NCBI GenBank assembly: GCA_947259225.1
Contig: CAMYLK010000011.1
Location: forward strand, 39,384-103,383
From: an uncultured Desulfobulbaceae bacterium
GTDB lineage: Bacteria; Desulfobacterota; Desulfobulbia; Desulfobulbales; Desulfobulbaceae
Length of the DNA stretch: 64,000 nt
Direction: 5' to 3'
Under the pieces are notes generated by a model. The model did not search any database. It was not told the DNA's origin and saw nothing but the letters and a program-made list of their open reading frames with translations. The position numbers were made by a program, and so were the translations under genes. Below, piece after piece: positions 46,459-55,497 of the stretch (the first letter of the stretch is position 1; the number at the start of each line of letters is the position of its first letter).

Positions 46459-47376
46459 TTAATACTCCTGATATGGCGGCATATTGGTCCGTTTAGCCAT
46501 ATCACGAACAAGATCAAAGTCCTCGTCTTCAACCACCTCATATCCATCTATCCAGGCCTGCTTGAGAACCCGCACTTCTTCGCCGTCAATCTCAACTGTG
46601 CTCTCAGATGTGAGAGCGAGTATTGCTTTTCTGAAGGCTTCTGCCAGTTTACTGTCCACCTTCTGGGTAACCCCGAAGTTGCAGTAAGCAACGGGTGGCG
46701 CCTTGGCAACTACAACAAAATCTTCCGGGTCCAGTTTCCCGGCATTGACCATCCTTTCAAAATCCAGCATGGGAAATGCCCCGGCATCCGCGGCACCGAA
46801 CAGGACCCCATAGATGAGTTTCTCGTGCTTGAAGGAACCACTTGGGATAGTGTAGTTTGCCAGGTCTTCTTCAGGATCGATACCGTTCCGGATCAGCAGG
46901 TCCATCTGGCTAAGATAGGCACTCGGGGCAAACATTGGACCAAAAAGCATGGTTTTGCCTTTCAGGTCATCCAGGGTGTTTATATTACTCTTTTTAAGGG
47001 CCACTATAGCACCCTGGGTTTTGAATCCCAACGAACCTGCTTTCTCTGCAGCCAGTATCTCGACACCGTGAAAACGGTTCAGAATAATATACAATAGAGA
47101 ATTTGTGTGTGTGAAGTGAACAGTATCTATCTTTCTGGCAAAATTGATTGTGTCAATTGCCACTGCCTCCAGTTCGATATCAAGCTGCTCGGAAAGGTAG
47201 GCAGTCATCGGCCGGAAACGCTGTAATGTTTCTTCGGCACTGTTGCAGATCATATATCCTATGCGGTATTTTGGCCTTTCTGTGGAAGGGGATTGCTGGT
47301 CTGAGGAGCAGGAACTCATCGTCAGAAAACATAGAGCCAGAACCATAAAAAGAATACCATTTTTTACGCTTCTCAT
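46459..47376 (-). CDS. PhnD-like substrate-binding lipoprotein (copy 1)
   Basis: 305 residues from ATG 47376 (MRSVKNGILFMVLALCFLTMSSC, lipobox-like end). It is a PhnD/phosphate-phosphonate/transferrin-like periplasmic binding fold: YRIGYMICNSAEETLQRFRPMTAYLSEQL, DTVHFTHTNSLLYIILNRF, LKGKTMLFGPMFAPSAYLSQMDLL, AYCNFGVTQKVDSKLAEAFRKAIL, ending RTNMPPYQEY. It is a close paralog of 61144-62037. The usual phosphonate-binding residues cannot be confirmed and no phn transport genes are present. Ligand unknown. Confidence 0.8.
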   Translation of the reverse strand: MRSVKNGILFMVLALCFLTMSSCSSDQQSPSTERPKYRIGYMICNSAEETLQRFRPMTAYLSEQLDIELEAVAIDTINFARKIDTVHFTHTNSLLYIILNRFHGVEILAAEKAGSLGFKTQGAIVALKKSNINTLDDLKGKTMLFGPMFAPSAYLSQMDLLIRNGIDPEEDLANYTIPSGSFKHEKLIYGVLFGAADAGAFPMLDFERMVNAGKLDPEDFVVVAKAPPVAYCNFGVTQKVDSKLAEAFRKAILALTSESTVEIDGEEVRVLKQAWIDGYEVVEDEDFDLVRDMAKRTNMPPYQEY

Positions 47377-47888
47377 GCGGCCCCGCAGAGATAAAATTCT
47401 CACTGAAATGACATTTCTAAAGTATTTTTCTGGAAATTTCCTCATACTCTTTGCCTGCGTTTCCACCAATTCTCAATTCCAAAGGCTGTTTCCTGTCCGC
47501 TACTCATTAGAGTATAAGGTTATTTTTATTTCTATCACAACCAAAATTCAGCAAGGATATTGCTTGCAATATAAAAGTCGTTGTCAATTGTAGTCTTCGC
47601 ATACTTCTAAGCGGGCTTTCAATGCTCCTGTTTTCGAGCCATGTGTATTTTCCTGTACGTCATTCCGGACTGAGCAAGGTGAAAATCCGGAATCCTGTTC
47701 ACCGAAACATAATGGATTCCTGCTTTCGCAGGAATGACATAAAGCTCCTGTCACCTCATTCACATTGCGCACTGAACGGAAAATTCCACCGCTTGTAGGG
47801 AAGAAGACAAAAGTTCAGTGTTATTTGACATGCTAACATAAAATTGCTGAGGTTTGTTGGCAATCAGCTTTTTATTAAGGTATAAAAA
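47377..47888. other. 512-bp gap with repeats
   Basis: It holds the upstream region of the PhnD-like gene and a hairpin-rich repeat (about 47655-47745). That repeat includes ATTCCTGC (47716-47723) paired with GCAGGAAT (47728-47735). No gene is seen before the small frame at 47889. Confidence 0.55.
47655..47745. repeat. Intergenic repeat with hairpin
   Basis: TACGTCATTCCGGACTGAGC ... GGATTCCTGCTTTCGCAGGAATGACAT, a variant of the repeat family found through 34-61 kb. Confidence 0.7.
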
Positions 47889-48044
47889 ATGAGTGTGAAG
47901 TATTTTTTAAATAATGTGATGAAATATTCGGTACATTTTACCAGCTGCTGTTCACTGGCCTTTATGTACTACAGTATTTATATTATAAGTAATAATGAGT
48001 TATCCGGTTTCATAAATCTTTTTTCTTCTGAGGAAAGCCGATGA
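47889..48044 (+). CDS. Possible 51-residue leader protein upstream of CR-3
   Basis: ATG 47889 has TAAGG 8 nt upstream. The frame reads MSVKYFLNNVMKYSVHFTSC, then a hydrophobic stretch (CSLAFMYYSIYIIS), and ends in TGA overlapping the ATG of the next gene (ATGA at 48041-48044). The overlap and ribosome-binding site suggest translational coupling. No family is recognised, and composition alone does not prove coding. Confidence 0.35.
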   Translation: MSVKYFLNNVMKYSVHFTSCCSLAFMYYSIYIISNNELSGFINLFSSEESR

Positions 48045-49024
48045 GAAAATGGCATATACTATTGTTGCTGCTGATATTAACATTTCCCATGATTTGCCAG
48101 GCACAAATGCCTGGAAATTCAATGGAACGCATTGGAACCCTTGCCGGCCAGGTGATCACCGGGGACGGCAAACCGGTGCCCGGCGGCGTTGTTTCCTTTT
48201 TCAACACCCGAAAAGGAACTCCACCCCTGGTGGCCGATATGCACCGCGTACCGGACATGGTTGGCAGGATGGGCCCAGACGGAAAATTCAGTATCAGGCT
48301 GCTTCCCGGTTCCTACTATATGGGTGCTTTAATTATAACCGATCCTGGTCGCGGCCCCGGACCGCCGCGTGAAGGCGAGACCTTTTATTATGCCAGGGAT
48401 GACAAGGGAAATTTACGCGAATTAACAATTGGTGAGAAGGAGGTAAAGGATGCCGGGCAGGTAATCACTGCCCCGCCTGAAACTTTTCCGGCAGCAAAAA
48501 AACTTGTAACCATCGAAGGCAGATTGCTGCTGGAAGACGGCAAGCCTTTTGCTGGTGGCGTTGTACTGGTTAAAACCGACATGAACAAGGCCCGGCCCGA
48601 TTTTGTTTCAATTCGTACAGGCGAAAATGGCAAGTTTTCTTTGAAACTGCCCCCTGATACGGAGTATTTTCTCATGGGTAGAGAGAGGGCTGTCGGTCGC
48701 CCTGTACCCGGCACCTATGTGGGTACCTATGGATCAAAATCACCGATCAGCGCCGGGGGAGCACTGCCCATCGGTAATATGAGACCGGCCCAGCCGGCCG
48801 GCGGCAAGCCCCAGGTCGATGGCGTATCGATCGGTCCTGGTGAGGACCTGCCGGTAGCAGTTACTGGTAAGGCCGGTGAAACCTTGACAGGTTACGATAT
48901 CATGATGTTCAGGGTACCGGTACCAGGCGAACAGCGCGAAAAACTGCAGGGAACCCTGGGCTTCGGCAGTGAATTTAAAGAAAAAATGGATAAAGTTGTA
49001 CCGCCGACAGCGGAAAAGAAATAA
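48041..49024 (+). CDS. Exported carboxypeptidase-regulatory-like protein (CR-3)
   Basis: 327 residues with a signal peptide (HILLLLLILTFPMICQA). It is a close duplicate of CR-1 at 40151-41137: long stretches such as IPDMVGRMGPDGKFS/VPDMVGRMGPDGKFS, PGSYYMGALIITDPGRG, LVTIEGRLLLEDGKPFAGGVVLVKT and PVPGEQREKLQGTLGFG are shared. Two CR beta-sandwich domains and the GKAGETLTGYDI tail are kept. The duplication suggests tandem or segmental copying within the cluster. It is followed by a repeat and then the convergent MFS gene. Confidence 0.8.
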   Translation: MRKWHILLLLLILTFPMICQAQMPGNSMERIGTLAGQVITGDGKPVPGGVVSFFNTRKGTPPLVADMHRVPDMVGRMGPDGKFSIRLLPGSYYMGALIITDPGRGPGPPREGETFYYARDDKGNLRELTIGEKEVKDAGQVITAPPETFPAAKKLVTIEGRLLLEDGKPFAGGVVLVKTDMNKARPDFVSIRTGENGKFSLKLPPDTEYFLMGRERAVGRPVPGTYVGTYGSKSPISAGGALPIGNMRPAQPAGGKPQVDGVSIGPGEDLPVAVTGKAGETLTGYDIMMFRVPVPGEQREKLQGTLGFGSEFKEKMDKVVPPTAEKK

Positions 49025-49073
49025 ATTGGAGTGATTTTAGATTTAAGATTTTTGAATTCTGAATTTTGATTTT

Positions 49074-49184
49074 GTGTCATTCGGAGTCTCGTTCCTCTCA
49101 TACCTCGAGCAAAGCGAGAAATCTTACCCTTATGCCTTTGCACCTGAGTTTAAGATTTCTCGATTTGCTCGAAATGACACTGCA
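49074..49184. repeat. Intergenic repeat with inverted halves
   Basis: TGTCATTCGGAGTCTCGTTC ... CTCGAGCAAAGCGAGAAATCTT ... AAGATTTCTCGATTTGCTCG, AAATGACA. It lies between the convergent CR-3 and MFS genes. Confidence 0.78.
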
Positions 49185-49207
49185 TCTGGTACTTCCACCT
49201 TTTTCCT

Positions 49208-50500
49208 TTATTCCTCCAGCCTGAACACCTTCCTCCCTTTCCTCTTAAAATCAACCGCAAACGCCCTCAAAGGGTATACGGCAAGGGCTGCGAGCATTCC
49301 CGCAAAAGCTATGATAGACATAGCCGCATAGAATCTATCCACCCCGTATTCATCAGCCATCCAGCCACCGATAGTCGTGGCCAGTGAACCCATACCGAAG
49401 ATCAGAAAAAAGTTCACTCCAAAGCCCATGCCGCTGGATGATTTTTTTGTATACTTGGCAATAAGGTAATTCTGGGATGGCTGCCATGCATAGTAGATAA
49501 GGCTGAACACGCCGACAGTGAAGATAAGCTGCATATCCATCAACCGGCTCGCATAATACAAGGCAGGTGCCACCACAAGAAAAACACCAGCCGGAACAAA
49601 TTCAGGATATTTTATCTTGTCATTGATATAGCCGCCCAGCCATGCCCCGATCAGGCCCAGCGAAAGAACAGCCGTGGCAGCGTACCCTGCCATAACAACC
49701 GGCTCGTCATGGTTGGTTATGGGAGTTATATTCTGTTGAAAGAGAGCAGGCAGAAAAGTCAACGATCCACGGAAGATGAACCCCGAGAGAATACTGCCGA
49801 CAAACAGGACAAGCAGGGCTACCGATATATAAAATGATTTTGGTGGTTCAGGTTCTTTGCCGGATTGCTCACTGGAGGTCTGCTGCCCTTCTTTTGGTGG
49901 AGTATTTCCGAATACGGAAGTTATCCTCCTGAAGGAAAAATCTTCCTCGCCCGTGATACGGGCTGAATAAAGCAGATAGAAGAATACCAGGCCGATAAAG
50001 CCATAGGTAAGGTAGGCAGCCCGCCAGGTACCGAAAATCATGATACTGAACGCTGCTACCATTGGCGAGAGAAACAGCCCGACATTGCCCATGACCCCAT
50101 GCAGGCCCATAGCCCTGCCCTTGTTGCTATCAACACGGCGGGCTATAAAAGACAGGCCGGCCGGGTGGTGTATGCTGGCAAAGGTTCCGAGCAGGGTATA
50201 GGTGATGGCAAAGGTAATTATTGAAGAAGTAGTGCTTATGAGGATCGATGAGACGGCCATCCCGAGCACACCGATGGTCATCAGTTTTTTGGAGCCGAAC
50301 CGGTCTGAAAGATATCCTGCCGGAAAGGCACCGAGCCCGTACAAAAAATAACCGATATTGGCAATAAGTCCCAGCTCCATGAAACTCAACGACTGTTCAC
50401 TGGCAATGGCAACCAGAACGGCTGGAAGTATGGTCATATAACCATGGGTGATGAAATGGGAAAAGCTGACAAGCCAGACTACTTTTGCATCGGCCTTCAT
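49208..50500 (-). CDS. MFS transporter
   Basis: 430 residues with 12 predicted helices. It has the MFS motif A-like loop GAFPAGYLSDRFGSKKLM between helices 2 and 3, and GRAMGLHGVMGNVGLFLSP in helix 5. A charged central loop follows helix 6. Overall it resembles the fosmidomycin-resistance/oxalate-type MFS exporters. The gene starts inside the stop of the beta-helix lipoprotein gene (TAATG), the last of four coupled genes with TPR and YedE. Its substrate is presumably tied to the cluster's job and is not shown by sequence. Confidence 0.87.
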   Translation of the reverse strand: MKADAKVVWLVSFSHFITHGYMTILPAVLVAIASEQSLSFMELGLIANIGYFLYGLGAFPAGYLSDRFGSKKLMTIGVLGMAVSSILISTTSSIITFAITYTLLGTFASIHHPAGLSFIARRVDSNKGRAMGLHGVMGNVGLFLSPMVAAFSIMIFGTWRAAYLTYGFIGLVFFYLLYSARITGEEDFSFRRITSVFGNTPPKEGQQTSSEQSGKEPEPPKSFYISVALLVLFVGSILSGFIFRGSLTFLPALFQQNITPITNHDEPVVMAGYAATAVLSLGLIGAWLGGYINDKIKYPEFVPAGVFLVVAPALYYASRLMDMQLIFTVGVFSLIYYAWQPSQNYLIAKYTKKSSSGMGFGVNFFLIFGMGSLATTIGGWMADEYGVDRFYAAMSIIAFAGMLAALAVYPLRAFAVDFKRKGRKVFRLEE

Positions 50501-51492
50501 TACTTTGTGCTCACATCGACCGGCTCTGTAAGGAAGGGCTCAATTTTGATCTCAGCAAGCTCCGGATCTGAATGTTTATCAAAAATCATCTCCCGGATCT
50601 TATCCAGGTCCGTTGTTCCGAACCAGTTGTTGGCAGCATTAAGTGGATAATCCTGGGCCTCGGCAATGGCAATATCATATGTCCTGTTGTTGTGAATATT
50701 GTTATACTCGAGCTGTAGGCCTCTTGCCTGGTAGAGGTAAACCCCTTTCTGATTCTCGGTAATTTCATTGTACTTGACGAGAGCTTCGGAATCCTCCTTG
50801 GGCCAGATACCGAAGAACTTGTTCTCACGAATTTCATTATAAAGGATTTCAGCAGAGGAATTTCTAAAACCGATGCCTCCTTTGTTGCCAGAAAATTCAT
50901 TATGGGTGATCTTCAGCTTGGATGGCTTGCCGAACCAGGGGGCATCCGGGTCCTCTTCTTCCTTTTTAAAGCTTATACCGACCCCGTTTCGTGCAAACTC
51001 ACTGTGCGAGACATTTACATTGCTGCCGTGGGCATGAATGCCGTTGTAGGCGCAGTAAATCTTGACATATTCAATTTCGTTGCCGTCTGAGCCGAGAAAA
51101 TTTATTGCCCCCCAGTCAGCCGGACGGGGTGTCATTTCAGCAGATGTAAAAACAATCTGTTTGTCAGGTGTACCCCTGGCTAAGAGTTTGCCTCTAATAA
51201 TGAGTTCTGCTTCGGGATAATAAGGTGAATCGACATCAAACATGTTCTGATCACTTGTCTCGTCGATTTTTTTGAACTTGATAGTTGTACCGGGCAATAT
51301 GGTCAGGGTCACTCCGGGCGGAATATAAATATCTCCGTTCAGGACAATGGTCCCGCCCCAGGTGGTATCCTTCTCAATAGTCTGCTTGAAAAGTTCTGTT
51401 ACCTGGGGCTTCTGGCAACCTGAAACAGTCAGCAGGACTACAAGGAAAAGGAAATAGAACTCAGTCCAGGCCGGCTTGATACTCAGGCGCAA
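50500..51492 (-). CDS. Beta-helix lipoprotein
   Basis: 330 residues. A signal peptide ends at LLTVSGC, so it is lipid-anchored. A NosD-like right-handed beta-helix starts DTTWGGTIVLNGDIYIPPGV, has the calcium-like loop KFKKIDETSDQNMFDVDSP, then ELIIRGKLLARGTPDKQIVF and rungs of about 22 residues (VNVSHSEFARNGVGISF, LKITHNEFSGNKGGIGF). It ends with NNWFGTTDLDKIREMIFD. It overlaps the yedE-like gene by 32 nt and the MFS gene by 1 nt. The shared NNW(W/F)G motif marks all cluster beta-helices of this subgroup. Confidence 0.82.
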   Translation of the reverse strand: MRLSIKPAWTEFYFLFLVVLLTVSGCQKPQVTELFKQTIEKDTTWGGTIVLNGDIYIPPGVTLTILPGTTIKFKKIDETSDQNMFDVDSPYYPEAELIIRGKLLARGTPDKQIVFTSAEMTPRPADWGAINFLGSDGNEIEYVKIYCAYNGIHAHGSNVNVSHSEFARNGVGISFKKEEEDPDAPWFGKPSKLKITHNEFSGNKGGIGFRNSSAEILYNEIRENKFFGIWPKEDSEALVKYNEITENQKGVYLYQARGLQLEYNNIHNNRTYDIAIAEAQDYPLNAANNWFGTTDLDKIREMIFDKHSDPELAEIKIEPFLTEPVDVSTK

Positions 51493-52582
51493 TTCCGTAT
51501 CCCCTTCTTCTGTTGATTAAACCGATAATAAAGAGCAGTGAGAGTCCAACCAATACGGCAACCTGTCCCGCCACTGGTGTGCCTTCTGCGTTGCTGCTTA
51601 GCCCCCAGTTCTGAACAAGTCCTGCACCTACCAGCATACCCATGACAGCAGCTCCGGCATCGTTGTCACCCTGTCCTGCCGAAACGAGCTGCCGCAAAGG
51701 ACAGCCGCGAATCAGGACCGAGCCGAAACCGACCAGGACCATTCCAAGAAAAGTCCAACCATAGCTCGGGCTGGAACTGGGTTGACCCTGCAGGGCAAGG
51801 TTGAACTGACCGGTCATCAGACTGGCAGCAAGGGCAAAACCAAAGAGCGAACAGAGGCCTATAAGGAGCCCGGTCGAACGCGGGCAGTTCATGATTTCCC
51901 TGGGACCCCACAAAAATATGCGGGCAATGCCTCCGGTTATGCAGAATTGGGTTCGCTGGGCAAGAGCGCCAACAAGCAGCCCAACACCAAGAGAGATAAG
52001 AAACGGAGCATGTTGAGCCGCAGACCCTTTCGCACTCTGGTTGATGAAAGCTGGTTGTACGATTGCCAGAATGAGTAGAAAAAGCATGACTCCAGGGATG
52101 ATGAAGCCGTTTACTCTCGGAGCAGGTCCAGGTTCACCCAACCGGAAGCCGTTTTCAATAAATTCCAGGCCGATATAAACCCCTACAACGAGCCCAACCA
52201 GGCCAGTAAGAGCGGAAAGATCCCCGGCGGTTATGCGCAGGAAAAGTTTAATAGGGCAGCCTATGAATACCGCGCAGCCGATAATGAGCAGCATACCGAC
52301 CATGAATCGTAATAAGGGTGAGCTGCCGCCGGTTGAACGGAACTCTTTACGGAACATGGACAAGGCGAACGCACCAAGCACAAAACCGATAAGTTCCGGA
52401 CGAAGGTATTGCATCCTGATATTGTCATGAAAACCCATGGCACCGGCAACATTCTCCATGAAACAGGCAACACAAAGGCCTGTATTAGCAGGGTTGCCAT
52501 AATAAGACAGCATGACAGCACCGCCGCCGATAACAGCCCCTGTTATAATAAACTGGATGATCATTGACCTGGTTATTCGCAT
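51461..52582 (-). CDS. yedE: YedE/YeeE-family putative selenium (or sulfur) transporter
   Basis: 373-residue membrane protein with about ten helices. It belongs to the YeeE/YedE fold, in which relatives import thiosulfate and the selenium-linked branch travels with selenium genes. Conserved pore-type cysteine motifs are seen: FIGCPIK in the first half and LIRGCPLRQL in the second, plus TGLCVACFMEN and TQFCITGG. The start overlaps the TPR gene's stop (ATGA at 52580-52583). The gene sits in the four-gene operon TPR-yedE-beta-helix-MFS. Selenium versus sulfur cannot be decided from sequence; the candidate selenoprotein at 1.8 kb favours selenium use in this genome. Confidence 0.83.
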   Translation of the reverse strand: MRITRSMIIQFIITGAVIGGGAVMLSYYGNPANTGLCVACFMENVAGAMGFHDNIRMQYLRPELIGFVLGAFALSMFRKEFRSTGGSSPLLRFMVGMLLIIGCAVFIGCPIKLFLRITAGDLSALTGLVGLVVGVYIGLEFIENGFRLGEPGPAPRVNGFIIPGVMLFLLILAIVQPAFINQSAKGSAAQHAPFLISLGVGLLVGALAQRTQFCITGGIARIFLWGPREIMNCPRSTGLLIGLCSLFGFALAASLMTGQFNLALQGQPSSSPSYGWTFLGMVLVGFGSVLIRGCPLRQLVSAGQGDNDAGAAVMGMLVGAGLVQNWGLSSNAEGTPVAGQVAVLVGLSLLFIIGLINRRRGYGIAPEYQAGLD

Positions 52583-53106
52583 CAGCCGCAGCTCCCTGCA
52601 ATTTTTCTTTTCATAAAGTAGACAACCTGTCTGTCATCCTTCAGCTTGTTGTCACCCGGGTTTTGCTGCAGGCCCGATTCAATTGCCGTCATAGCTTCCT
52701 CGACTGTTCTTTTGATCTTTTTTCCCTGGAACAGCCTGGTTTTTTTATCAAGAAAATCCGGGTTCAGGCTTATCGCCTCCTTGTATTCATACATGGCGGC
52801 AACAGGCTGTTGGCGGCGCATGAGAATATCACCTTTGAGCATAAACAGCTTCCCCTCGTACGGATGTTCTCCAATAAGGGTATCAATAAGTACTTCGCTT
52901 TTCTCCAGATTGTCCTGAATCAGGAGGTTTTTGGCCACTTCAATTTTTTTATCAAGTTCCGGATTGACGATAATCTGGCGGGACTGCTGACCTGATTTTT
53001 TAGTCTGCTCTGCATACGAGTTGCCATTTGGCTTGATAAGCAACCCGGCGGTATAAAGGATCATCACAGAAATGATGAAAACTGTCCATTTGTCAAACTT
53101 GTCCAT
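52582..53106 (-). CDS. TPR-type anchored periplasmic protein
   Basis: 174 residues with one N-terminal helix (WTVFIISVMILYTAGLLI) as anchor. About two TPR-like units follow (KKIEVAKNLLIQDNLEKSEVLIDTLIGEHP; AAMYEYKEAISLNPDF), then a charged helical tail. It is first in the operon with yedE. A scaffold role in the envelope complex is plausible; no enzyme motif is seen. Confidence 0.72.
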   Translation of the reverse strand: MDKFDKWTVFIISVMILYTAGLLIKPNGNSYAEQTKKSGQQSRQIIVNPELDKKIEVAKNLLIQDNLEKSEVLIDTLIGEHPYEGKLFMLKGDILMRRQQPVAAMYEYKEAISLNPDFLDKKTRLFQGKKIKRTVEEAMTAIESGLQQNPGDNKLKDDRQVVYFMKRKIAGSCG

Positions 53107-53377
53107 ACTTGTATATTATATGCATTCAAAGTAAAATAACAACCATTATCACTCCCACTTTGTGGGTACTGGTCATACTATTTTCATGCATATTTGATGC
53201 CTGATGTTAAATTATTGGTTTTAGACTTTTGATTATATATTTTTGCATTGTATCACCCAATACTCCGGCCTCCGGTCTCCATCCTCCAGCCTGGCCCTAT
53301 ATCTTTCATAATACAATTTTTGTTCAATATTGCAAGGATATAGGCGTATTTGAAAAGATGTGGATCAATACGATTTT

Positions 53378-54307
53378 TCAACGTGGGCCGGCCTCCTGCA
53401 ATGGCTTTTGCAGGAAAGGCTGGAAAATGGCCTTGCCCAGTTCCCTGTCGCGCATTTTGTCAAAAATCTTTTCCTGGATCAAGCTTGATTCGGTTGTTCC
53501 CCACCAGTTGTCACTAATGGCCAGGTCCCATTTTTGCTTGACCCCGAGATTTAAATCATAGTCCGTATTTGCATAGAGGTTGTTACCTTTTACTTCAAGA
53601 TGCCCTTCGTTCCAGGGCTTTCCAGTCCGACCCGGTTCAAAGAAGTCTACTATGTTCTGGCTTGAGGGTACCAGGAAAATACCGATACGGTTCCCGGTAA
53701 TGGTATTGCCGGTGATCTCGACAGGACCCTCCATTCTCGTAAAACGAACGCCGATGTTGTTATTTTCGATCAGGTTATTGGTAATCCTGAACTTGGCCCG
53801 CCCGAAACGCAGCCCTTCGTTATTATGGGTGAAAACTGAATCGGAAACAGAGGCTGTTGAAAAATGCACCTGCAGGCCGGTAAAAGCGTCCCGGAAATGA
53901 CAGTATCGCATGTTACTTTTATCTGCCGAAGCAAAAATAAGTACATATGACCAATCCTTCGGCGCAGGATTTTTTTCAGCAGATCTGAAAATGATTGGCT
54001 TCTCTTTTGTTCCTACGGCCTGAATCCGTCCAAGTACACGAAGCTCCGAATCACCTATCTGGTCATTGTTGGAATCGATTTTGTAAAATCGAACTGTAGT
54101 GCCCGGTTCAATCGTCAGCGTCGCGCCCCTGCCGACTACAAAAACACCGCGTACAGCAATATCGCCCGACCAGTTCATATCCTGTTTAATAATGGTATCT
54201 GTAAACAGATTTTCTTCTACTTCTACAATGGCAGTCTTCCCGGACAGTCCACAGGCAGTCAGGCTGAGCATGGTAATAATGAATATCAGGCTTGAAAAAA
54301 ACTTCAT
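53378..54307 (-). CDS. Beta-helix lipoprotein
   Basis: 309 residues from ATG 54307 (MKFFSSLIFIITMLSLTAC, clear lipobox). An upstream extension to 54418 would run into the previous gene and breaks the signal. The NosD-like beta-helix begins LFTDTIIKQDMNWSGDIAVR, has TLTIEPGTTVRFYKIDSNND, then IIFRSAEKNPAPKDWSYVLIF, rungs, and SDNWWGTTESSLIQEKIFD. It matches the C-terminal half of the fusion protein at 42881-44965. It lies 4 nt after the CR gene at 54312, so the two halves are still adjacent here. Confidence 0.83.
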   Translation of the reverse strand: MKFFSSLIFIITMLSLTACGLSGKTAIVEVEENLFTDTIIKQDMNWSGDIAVRGVFVVGRGATLTIEPGTTVRFYKIDSNNDQIGDSELRVLGRIQAVGTKEKPIIFRSAEKNPAPKDWSYVLIFASADKSNMRYCHFRDAFTGLQVHFSTASVSDSVFTHNNEGLRFGRAKFRITNNLIENNNIGVRFTRMEGPVEITGNTITGNRIGIFLVPSSQNIVDFFEPGRTGKPWNEGHLEVKGNNLYANTDYDLNLGVKQKWDLAISDNWWGTTESSLIQEKIFDKMRDRELGKAIFQPFLQKPLQEAGPR

Positions 54308-54311
54308 TGTT

Positions 54312-55466
54312 TTAAGGCATAATTGCTTCGGCAACGATATGCACTCCGGTCTTGATTTCATTGGGTGCGAGAACGATACTGTGATTTGGCGTACCCTCAT
54401 AAATACCGTAATATTCACCTGCTACCGGTGCATCGCCAAGTCTTTCCCTTGCCACCAGGTAATAGGAACCGCTCCCCAGTTCGAGCCTGAAAAACCCTTT
54501 ATCATTCGTCCGTGTCATATGTTCCGTTTTCATACGCAGGACGTACATCTGAAACAAGTCAACTTTGTTGGCCGGGTAGGCTGAGATATAGAGCCCGTCA
54601 AGCGGGATGCCTGTATAATCTGTGACACGGCCTGATATAACAGCAGGTGAAGCGCCGTCTCCTTCCAGAAGCCGGGTTGAATCAGTTTCATCCATTTCCC
54701 GCAGTGAAGCAGAACGTCGTTTCTCTTCCTTCCGTCCGCGCGGATCTGCAGCATCCCGCGCAAGAAACCCATCAATATCGTCTCTGGGATAACAATTAAC
54801 ATCAATCATGCATGATTGGGCGGGGAGGACCTGGACCGGATTATTGGAAAAATAACACAAGAGGTCCCCTTTTCGGATCGGACCAATGGCCCCTCCTGCA
54901 TTTCGCTTGCGCGCAATGACTACGTATTTGCCGGGGTCGAGATCAAACCAGAACGACCCGTCTTCAGGAACGGTATTGGTGAGCAGCCCCATCCCCCTGA
55001 ACGGCTCCTCTTCGAGGGTATATACGGAAATACTGCTGTCAGCCACCGGCTTCCCTTTATAGAGCACTTGTCCGCCTACTCCCTGGAACCCGGGTTCGCA
55101 CTGTGTTCTGCTTTCTGGCAGAGCGATAAGGGGAACCCATCGATATTCTTCATCCATACGAATCGGATTAAGGCCATGGTAACCATAGAGTGGCATACCT
55201 TGATCAGTCCCGCTGGCAACAAGGTAATATTTCCCCTGCGGCACTGTAATATGGTACTGGCCTGGCTTTTCACCGGGAATGGAGCGAATACCATTTTGTT
55301 GGTTACGCAGTGAAGAGTAGTCTGGATAGGCTGTAACAACTGCATCGACAACGGGCCCTTTATCCGAAAGCACAACCCCTTCAAGCTGCAATGCGAAAAC
55401 GTCAACTGAGTTGACCACTAAGCACGAAGCCAGGAGTAAAAATATAAATATTCGCGTTTTCATCAT
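54312..55466 (-). CDS. Exported carboxypeptidase-regulatory-like protein (CR-4)
   Basis: 384 residues with a signal peptide (IFIFLLLASCLVVNSVDVFA). There are three CR units (LEGVVLSDKGPVVDAVVTAY; GVGGQVLYKGKPVADSSISVY; VISGRVTDYTGIPLDGLYISAY) with PGKYVVIARKRN and GSYYLVARERLGDAPVAGEYYGIYEG ends. It corresponds unit by unit to the N-terminal half of the fusion at 42881 (compare KGDLLCYFSNNPV with HGDLIGYFLDNPV). A charged insertion (DPRGRKEEKRRSASLREMDE) precedes the third unit. Confidence 0.8.
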   Translation of the reverse strand: MMKTRIFIFLLLASCLVVNSVDVFALQLEGVVLSDKGPVVDAVVTAYPDYSSLRNQQNGIRSIPGEKPGQYHITVPQGKYYLVASGTDQGMPLYGYHGLNPIRMDEEYRWVPLIALPESRTQCEPGFQGVGGQVLYKGKPVADSSISVYTLEEEPFRGMGLLTNTVPEDGSFWFDLDPGKYVVIARKRNAGGAIGPIRKGDLLCYFSNNPVQVLPAQSCMIDVNCYPRDDIDGFLARDAADPRGRKEEKRRSASLREMDETDSTRLLEGDGASPAVISGRVTDYTGIPLDGLYISAYPANKVDLFQMYVLRMKTEHMTRTNDKGFFRLELGSGSYYLVARERLGDAPVAGEYYGIYEGTPNHSIVLAPNEIKTGVHIVAEAIMP

Positions 55467-55497
55467 GAGGGTTTATCACTTCTGCATGAACAAAAAT

